This document shows, piece after piece, positions 59,428 to 64,000 of a DNA stretch of 64,000 bases. Source of the DNA: Erythrobacter tepidarius (GTDB lineage Bacteria > Pseudomonadota > Alphaproteobacteria > Sphingomonadales > Sphingomonadaceae); contig NZ_MUYJ01000003.1 in the NCBI RefSeq assembly GCF_002155695.1, positions 186,001 through 250,000 on the forward strand. Reading direction: 5' to 3'. Position numbers and translations under genes: made by a program. Within the stretch, counting starts at the first letter, position 1. Every line of letters begins with the position of its first letter. The notes under the pieces were generated by a model, which searched no databases, was not told the DNA's origin, and was given only the letters and a program-made list of their open reading frames with translations.

Positions 59428-60222
59428 TCAGCCTTCCTTGTTTTCTTCGGTGGCCTCGGTGCCGGGCTCGGCACCTTCCGTCACGATGGCTTGTTCGGCG
59501 GCCGCCTCGACCACCGAGAGCGTCTCATCAGCGACCGGAGCGCCCTTCTCGAGCACCGCGCCAGGGAACGGCACGCCCTCAGGCAGCGGCAGCTTGACCG
59601 CGTCGCGCACGAGCAGCCAGCCGTTCTTCGAGCCCGGAACCGAACCCTTCACGAACAGCAGGCCGCGGGTCGCATCGGTGCGGACGATTTCGAGGTTCTG
59701 CTGGGTGCGCTGACGGTCGCCCATGTGGCCGGCCATCTTCTTTCCCTTGAACACCCGGCCCGGATCCTGACGGTTACCGGTCGAACCATGCGCACGGTGC
59801 GAGATCGACACGCCGTGGGTGGCGCGCATACCGCCAAAGCCCCAACGCTTCATCGCGCCCGCAAAGCCCTTGCCTTGGGTATGGCCGGTAATGTCGACCT
59901 TCTGGCCGGGCACGAAGTGATCGGCCGAGATGGTCGCACCGACGGGCACGAGCGCATCTTCGCTATCCACGCGAAATTCGGCGACCTGCTTCTTGAGGCC
60001 GACGCCAGCCTTGGCGAAGTGCTCGCGCTGCGGCTTGGCGACATTCTTTTGCTTGGCTTCACCCGCACCCAGCTGCAGCGCGAAATAGCCATCGCGTTCT
60101 GCGGTGCGGTGCGAAACCACCTGACAATCTTCCAGCGACAGAACGGTCACGGGCACGTGCCGTCCGTCCTCCTGGAAGAGGCGGGTCATCCCGACTTTCT
60201 TTGCGATCACGCCGGTGCGCAT
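59428..60222 (-). CDS. rplC: 50S ribosomal protein L3
   Basis: L3 of 264 residues; the family core ends near residue 215 and an acidic tail ([27 protein letters not shown]) follows. [80 protein letters not shown] are typical. The ATG at 60222 is used, since the longer frame is leader. It follows rpsJ after a 273-bp structured gap. Confidence 0.98.
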   Translation of the reverse strand: MRTGVIAKKVGMTRLFQEDGRHVPVTVLSLEDCQVVSHRTAERDGYFALQLGAGEAKQKNVAKPQREHFAKAGVGLKKQVAEFRVDSEDALVPVGATISADHFVPGQKVDITGHTQGKGFAGAMKRWGFGGMRATHGVSISHRAHGSTGNRQDPGRVFKGKKMAGHMGDRQRTQQNLEIVRTDATRGLLFVKGSVPGSKNGWLLVRDAVKLPLPEGVPFPGAVLEKGAPVADETLSVVEAAAEQAIVTEGAEPGTEATEENKEG

Positions 60223-60495
60223 CGTCTTGTTACTCCTCATCAGAGGCACCCCACGGACCATCCGCAAGGTGCATGGCAGGCCGCGCCGCAAGTGCCGCAG
60301 CCCAGTTCAGCCCGAGTTTTCAAGCATCGCCCCGTCCGGGCTGAATGCTTCCGCTGGCCAGATGGCCGCAGGAAGCGAGACGGGGGACGCAGCCCGGAGC
60401 ACGGCTCCGGCGGTATCCACCCTATCGTCAGGCGGAGCGTCAACCGCTCCCACGATAGAGGCCCTCACCCGTGAGGCGAGGGCATGTCGGCCAGC
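60223..60495 (-). other. 273-bp structured spacer between rpsJ and rplC
   Basis: On the minus strand several stems follow each other: CCCTCGCC with GGTGAGGG-type pairing near 60460-60480, GGAGCG/CGCTCC, CGGAGC/GCTCCG, CGCTTCC with GGAAGCG enclosing GGCCA/TGGCC, and AGCCCGG with a distant CCGGGCT-like partner. No frame in it looks coding. It may be a leader that controls rplC and the genes after it. Confidence 0.5.
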
Positions 60496-60807
60496 TTACG
60501 CCAGCTTGATCTCAACGTTCACGCCGGCCGCCAGATCGAGCTTCATCAGCGCATCGACGGTCTGAGCGTTGGGCTGCACGATGTCGAGCAGCCGCTTGTA
60601 GGTGCGCACCTCGAACTGCTCACGCGACTTCTTGTCGATGTGCGGCCCGCGGTTCACGGTGAACTTCTCGATCCGCGTCGGCAGAGGAATGGGGCCACGA
60701 ATGAGCGCGCCGGTCCGACGGGCGGTGTCGGCGATCTCGCCCGTCGCCTGGTCGAGAACGCGATGATCGAACGCCTTGAGGCGAATGCGGATATTCTGAG
60801 CTTCCAT
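60496..60807 (-). CDS. rpsJ: 30S ribosomal protein S10
   Basis: S10 (NusE) of 103 residues: [77 protein letters not shown]. It acts in the 30S head and in antitermination with NusB. First gene of the S10 block, 330 bp after tuf. Confidence 0.98.
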   Translation of the reverse strand: MEAQNIRIRLKAFDHRVLDQATGEIADTARRTGALIRGPIPLPTRIEKFTVNRGPHIDKKSREQFEVRTYKRLLDIVQPNAQTVDALMKLDLAAGVNVEIKLA

Positions 60808-60861
60808 GTCCTACTACCGATGCGAAAGAGCCAAGGAGCCACCGGTTGCCCGGCAATTCCC

Positions 60862-60910
60862 AAAAACAAAGACCGCCCCGCATGGCTCGGTTTCCCGTGA
60901 GCGGGCGGCC
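60862..60910 (-). terminator. Terminator/attenuator-like hairpin in the rpsJ leader
   Basis: On the minus strand GCCGCCC (60904-60910) pairs with GGGCGGT, followed directly by CTTTGTTTTTGGG (60859-60871). It is a plausible intrinsic terminator of fusA-tuf readthrough, or an attenuator if the S10 promoter lies upstream of it. Confidence 0.55.
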
Positions 60911-61067
60911 TTCTTCAAAACTCGTGTCAGACGAGCGCGAATCTCGTCTGCGGATGCGCGCCTATACGGGGCGCACCCTTTCAAGGCAAGGGGGATTGGC
61001 AAGGAAATTGCGTGACCATCCAACGCGTGCCCCTGCCACGCCCGAACGCCCTGCCCTTCGATGCCAA

Positions 61068-61101
61068 GAGGCCCGATCGCTCATGCAAGCGACCGGGCCT
61101 C
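61068..61101 (-). terminator. Long hairpin after tuf
   Basis: GAGGCCCG/CGGGCCTC extended by GTCGCT/AGCGAT (one G-U) gives 14 pairs around a 6-base loop, 37 bp after the tuf stop. The sequence after it, TTGGCATCG, has no true U-run, so it may rather be a processing or stability element. Confidence 0.5.
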
Positions 61102-61137
61102 CGAATCTGAGGTCACGCTCCCCGCGGGAGCCGAACC

Positions 61138-62328
61138 TTACTTGGTGATCTTGGACACGACGCCCGAACCCACGGTCCGGCCGCCCTCGCGGATCGCGAA
61201 GCGCAGACCTTCGTCCATGGCGATCGGCGCGATCAGCTTGACGCCGATCGAGACGTTGTCGCCCGGCATCACCATTTCGGTGCCTTCGGGAAGGATCACT
61301 TCGCCGGTCACGTCGGTGGTGCGGAAGTAGAACTGCGGGCGGTAGTTGGCGAAGAACGGGGTGTGACGGCCGCCTTCGTCCTTCGACAGCACATAGACCT
61401 CGGCTTCGAACTCGGTGTGCGGCTTGACCGAGCCGGGCTTGCACAGCACCTGACCACGCTCGACCTCATCGCGCGCAACGCCGCGGATCAGCGCGCCGAT
61501 ATTGTCACCCGCCTCGCCGCGATCGAGCAGCTTGCGGAACATTTCGACGCCGGTGACGGTGGTCTTGCGGGTGTCCCTGAGACCGACGATTTCGACTTCG
61601 TCGCCCACGTTCACCACGCCGGTCTCGACACGGCCGGTCACAACGGTGCCGCGACCCGAGATCGAGAACACGTCCTCGATCGGCATCAGGAAGTCCTTGT
61701 CGATCGGACGGTCGGGCTGCGGGATGTATTCGTCAACCGCCTTGATCAGGGCAATGATCGAATCCTTGCCGATGTGATCATCGCGGCCTTCGAGCGCGGC
61801 GAGCGCCGAACCCTTGATGATCGGAATATTGTCGCCGTCAAAGTCATACGAGCTGAGCAGCTCGCGCACTTCAAGCTCGACCAGCTCGAGGATTTCCTCG
61901 TCGTCGACCTGGTCGACCTTGTTCATGTACACCACCAGCGCCGGCACACCGACCTGACGGGCAAGCAGGATGTGCTCACGCGTCTGGGGCATCGGGCCGT
62001 CGGCGGCGTTCACGACGAGGATCGCACCGTCCATCTGCGCGGCACCGGTGATCATGTTCTTCACGTAGTCGGCGTGACCCGGGCAGTCGACGTGGGCGTA
62101 GTGGCGCTTTTCGCTTTCATATTCGACGTGCGCGGTCGAGATGGTGATGCCGCGCTCCCGTTCTTCGGGAGCCTTGTCGATGTTGGCGAAATCAACCGCT
62201 TCGCCACCGTAGGTTTCAGCCATCACCTTGGTGATCGCCGCCGTCAGCGTGGTCTTGCCGTGGTCGACGTGACCGATCGTGCCGATATTGCAGTGCGGCT
62301 TGTTCCGCTGGAATTTTTCCTTGGCCAT
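61138..62328 (-). CDS. tuf: Elongation factor Tu
   Basis: EF-Tu of 396 residues, which carries aminoacyl-tRNA to the ribosome. G1 GHVDHGKT at about 19-26, the RGITIS switch I, G3 [14 protein letters not shown]4 NKVD and domain II/III blocks ([30 protein letters not shown]) are complete. The ATG at 62328 gives the standard MAKEKFQR start. It follows fusA after 96 bp. Confidence 0.98.
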   Translation of the reverse strand: MAKEKFQRNKPHCNIGTIGHVDHGKTTLTAAITKVMAETYGGEAVDFANIDKAPEERERGITISTAHVEYESEKRHYAHVDCPGHADYVKNMITGAAQMDGAILVVNAADGPMPQTREHILLARQVGVPALVVYMNKVDQVDDEEILELVELEVRELLSSYDFDGDNIPIIKGSALAALEGRDDHIGKDSIIALIKAVDEYIPQPDRPIDKDFLMPIEDVFSISGRGTVVTGRVETGVVNVGDEVEIVGLRDTRKTTVTGVEMFRKLLDRGEAGDNIGALIRGVARDEVERGQVLCKPGSVKPHTEFEAEVYVLSKDEGGRHTPFFANYRPQFYFRTTDVTGEVILPEGTEMVMPGDNVSIGVKLIAPIAMDEGLRFAIREGGRTVGSGVVSKITK

Positions 62329-62424
62329 TTCTCTGGTGTACCTTCTTGGATGAAAAGATGAGTTCGCGGGAGAATGTGGCGGCACCCGCAGAATCAGGCG
62401 CCGCCCCTAGACTGCCGAAGCAGC

Positions 62425-64000
62425 TTAGGCAAGTTTCTCCTTGACCTCGGCTGCGACGTTGGCCGGAACCTCGTCATAGTGCGAGAACTGCATGGTGTAC
62501 TGCGCGCGCCCTTGCGTGAACGAGCGCAGTTCGTTGACGTAGCCGAACATGTTGGCGAGCGGGACAAACGCCTCGACCGCCTGGGCATTGCCGCGGGTAT
62601 CGGTGCCCTGGATCTGACCGCGCCGGCTGTTGAGGTCGCCGATCACGTCACCCAGATATTCGTCCGGAGTGACAACTTCGACCTTCATGATCGGCTCGAG
62701 CAGCTTGATGCCGGCCTTTTGCGCGACTTCACGCATCGCCCCGCGCGCGGCAATTTCGAACGCGATCGCGCTCGAGTCGACATCATGATAGGCGCCGTCG
62801 ATCAGCTTGATGGTGAAGTCGATGATCGGGAAGCCGACGAGGTGGCCGCTTTCGGCCTGTTCGCGGAAGCCCTTCTCGACCGCCGGGATGTATTCGCGCG
62901 GGATGTTCCCGCCCTTGATGTGGTCCTCGAAGATCACGCCCTGGCCGCGTTCACCTGGGGTGACGACAACCTTCACGCGGCCGAACTGGCCCGAGCCGCC
63001 CGACTGCTTCTTGTGGGTGTAATCGACCTCGACTTCACGCGCGAGGTATTCGCGGTAGGCCACCTGCGGCGCACCGACATTGGCCTCGACCTTGAATTCG
63101 CGACGCATGCGATCGACGATGATGTCAAGATGCAGTTCGCCCATCCCCTTGATAATCGTCTGGCCGCTCTCGTGATCAGTCGAAACGCGGAAGGACGGAT
63201 CCTCCTGCGCGAGACGATTGAGCGCGATGCCCATCTTTTCCTGGTCGGCCTTGGTCTTGGGCTCGACCGACAACTCGATGACGGGCTCGGGAAATTCCAT
63301 GCGCTCGAGAATGATCGGCTTGGAAGGGTCACACAGGGTGTCCCCGGTGGTGGTGTCCTTCATACCGGCCAACGCGACGATGTCACCCGCGAATGCCTCA
63401 TCGATGTCTTCGCGGTTGTTCGAGTGCATCAGCAGCATGCGCCCGATCTTTTCCTTCTTGTCCTTCACCGAGTTCAGGACCTGGCCCTTGGTGAGCTTGC
63501 CCGAGTAGATGCGGGTGAAGGTCAGCGATCCGACGAACGGGTCGTTCATGATCTTGAACGCCAGCGCGGCGAACGGAGCATCATCGCTTGACGGACGCTC
63601 GTCTTCCTCGTCAGTGCCGGGCAGCACGCCCTTGATCGGCGGAATATCCAGCGGCGAAGGCATGTAGTCCACCACTGCGTCGAGCAGCGGCTGGACGCCT
63701 TTGTTCTTGAACGCCGAGCCGCAAGTGATCGGCACGAAAGCGCGCGCGATGGTGCCCTTGCGGATCAGGCGCTTGAGGGTCGCAACGTCCGGCTCCTTCC
63801 CTTCGAGATAGGCTTCCATGACCTCGTCGTCCTGTTCGACTGCGGTCTCGATCAGCTTCTCGCGATATTCCGCCGCCTTGTCGGCCAGATCATCGGGAAT
63901 GGGGATAAATTCGTACTTCGCGCCCAGCGTCTCGTCCTTCCAGACGATGCCGCGGTTGTTCACGAGGTCGACCACACCCTGCAGCTGGTTCTCCGCACCG
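62425..64000 (-). CDS. fusA: Elongation factor G, C-terminal part, cut by window edge
   Basis: At least 525 residues of the translocase EF-G, lacking the N-terminal G1-G3 motifs, which lie beyond the right edge. The visible part starts in the G domain ([24 protein letters not shown]), then domain II ([22 protein letters not shown]), domain III ([17 protein letters not shown]), domain IV ([30 protein letters not shown]) and domain V ([46 protein letters not shown]). Likely in one operon with tuf. Confidence 0.98.
   Translation of the reverse strand, partial: GAENQLQGVVDLVNNRGIVWKDETLGAKYEFIPIPDDLADKAAEYREKLIETAVEQDDEVMEAYLEGKEPDVATLKRLIRKGTIARAFVPITCGSAFKNKGVQPLLDAVVDYMPSPLDIPPIKGVLPGTDEEDERPSSDDAPFAALAFKIMNDPFVGSLTFTRIYSGKLTKGQVLNSVKDKKEKIGRMLLMHSNNREDIDEAFAGDIVALAGMKDTTTGDTLCDPSKPIILERMEFPEPVIELSVEPKTKADQEKMGIALNRLAQEDPSFRVSTDHESGQTIIKGMGELHLDIIVDRMRREFKVEANVGAPQVAYREYLAREVEVDYTHKKQSGGSGQFGRVKVVVTPGERGQGVIFEDHIKGGNIPREYIPAVEKGFREQAESGHLVGFPIIDFTIKLIDGAYHDVDSSAIAFEIAARGAMREVAQKAGIKLLEPIMKVEVVTPDEYLGDVIGDLNSRRGQIQGTDTRGNAQAVEAFVPLANMFGYVNELRSFTQGRAQYTMQFSHYDEVPANVAAEVKEKLA

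Larger units (their letters stand above)
60808..61137 (-). other. Intergenic region between tuf and rpsJ with two hairpins
   Basis: 330 bp with no gene. It holds the tuf-distal hairpin at 61068-61101 and a terminator-like stem with T-run at 60862-60910, only 55 bp before rpsJ. Between them an rpsJ promoter could lie, but I cannot identify boxes. AAGGAG-like sequence is not clear before rpsJ (CCTTGG on plus near 60830). Confidence 0.5.

Overview
The window is a chromosomal segment of a high-GC alphaproteobacterium. Protein sequences and gene content (odhA/odhB/lpd, a CcrM-clade style sensor kinase next to DUF2062 and smpB, glycine-zipper and DUF-type exported proteins, an RG-rich extension on ribosomal protein S5) point to Sphingomonadales, most probably Erythrobacteraceae. 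This placement is my inference from sequence; no database was searched.

Layout. 1-10.9 kb: the N-terminal part of a membrane sensor kinase (CckA-like, minus strand), a DUF2062 membrane protein, smpB, an M14 metallopeptidase-like gene, dapA, a periplasmic lytic transglycosylase, greB, a small exported protein, rlmN, two exported proteins in a coupled pair, a methyltransferase and a MOSC-domain protein. 11-16.5 kb: a glycine-zipper protein, a pteridine-reductase-type SDR, a membrane cytochrome b with a molybdopterin oxidoreductase (a likely redox pair), cyclopropane fatty acid synthase and argG. 16.5-17.5 kb is a gene-poor, hairpin-rich stretch ending in a terminator-like stem. 17.5-19.6 kb: an RlpA-type protein and a sodium:solute symporter.

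19.6-21.9 kb is the clear anomaly: a single AT-rich gene for a 651-residue P-loop ATPase with a HEPN-like C-terminus, preceded by short repeats, set between GC-rich housekeeping genes. It looks horizontally acquired and is the best candidate for an undescribed (possibly defence) function.

22-30.3 kb: uvrA, a sulfotransferase-like protein, a btuF-btuC-btuD cobalamin-type ABC importer operon (all minus) and a divergent SleB-type cell wall hydrolase. 30.4-38.9 kb: a TCA block on the plus strand, mdh - small membrane protein - sucD - odhA - odhB - lpd, which lacks sucC. 38.9-44.8 kb: an amidase, a PepSY membrane protein with a coupled TRIC/UPF0126 channel-like protein, two tandem exported paralogues and a beta-lactamase-fold serine hydrolase.

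44.8-64 kb: the translation supercluster on the minus strand, read in the order fusA (cut by the window end), tuf, rpsJ, rplC-D-W-B, rpsS, rplV, rpsC, rplP, rpmC, rpsQ, rplN-X-E, rpsN, rpsH, rplF-R, rpsE, rpmD, rplO, secY, adk, an exported SRPBCC-like gene, rpsM, rpsK, rpoA, rplQ, ending in a strong intrinsic terminator. Several intercistronic gaps in this cluster carry perfect hairpins. I found no tRNA, rRNA, tmRNA, RNase P RNA, CRISPR array or transposase.
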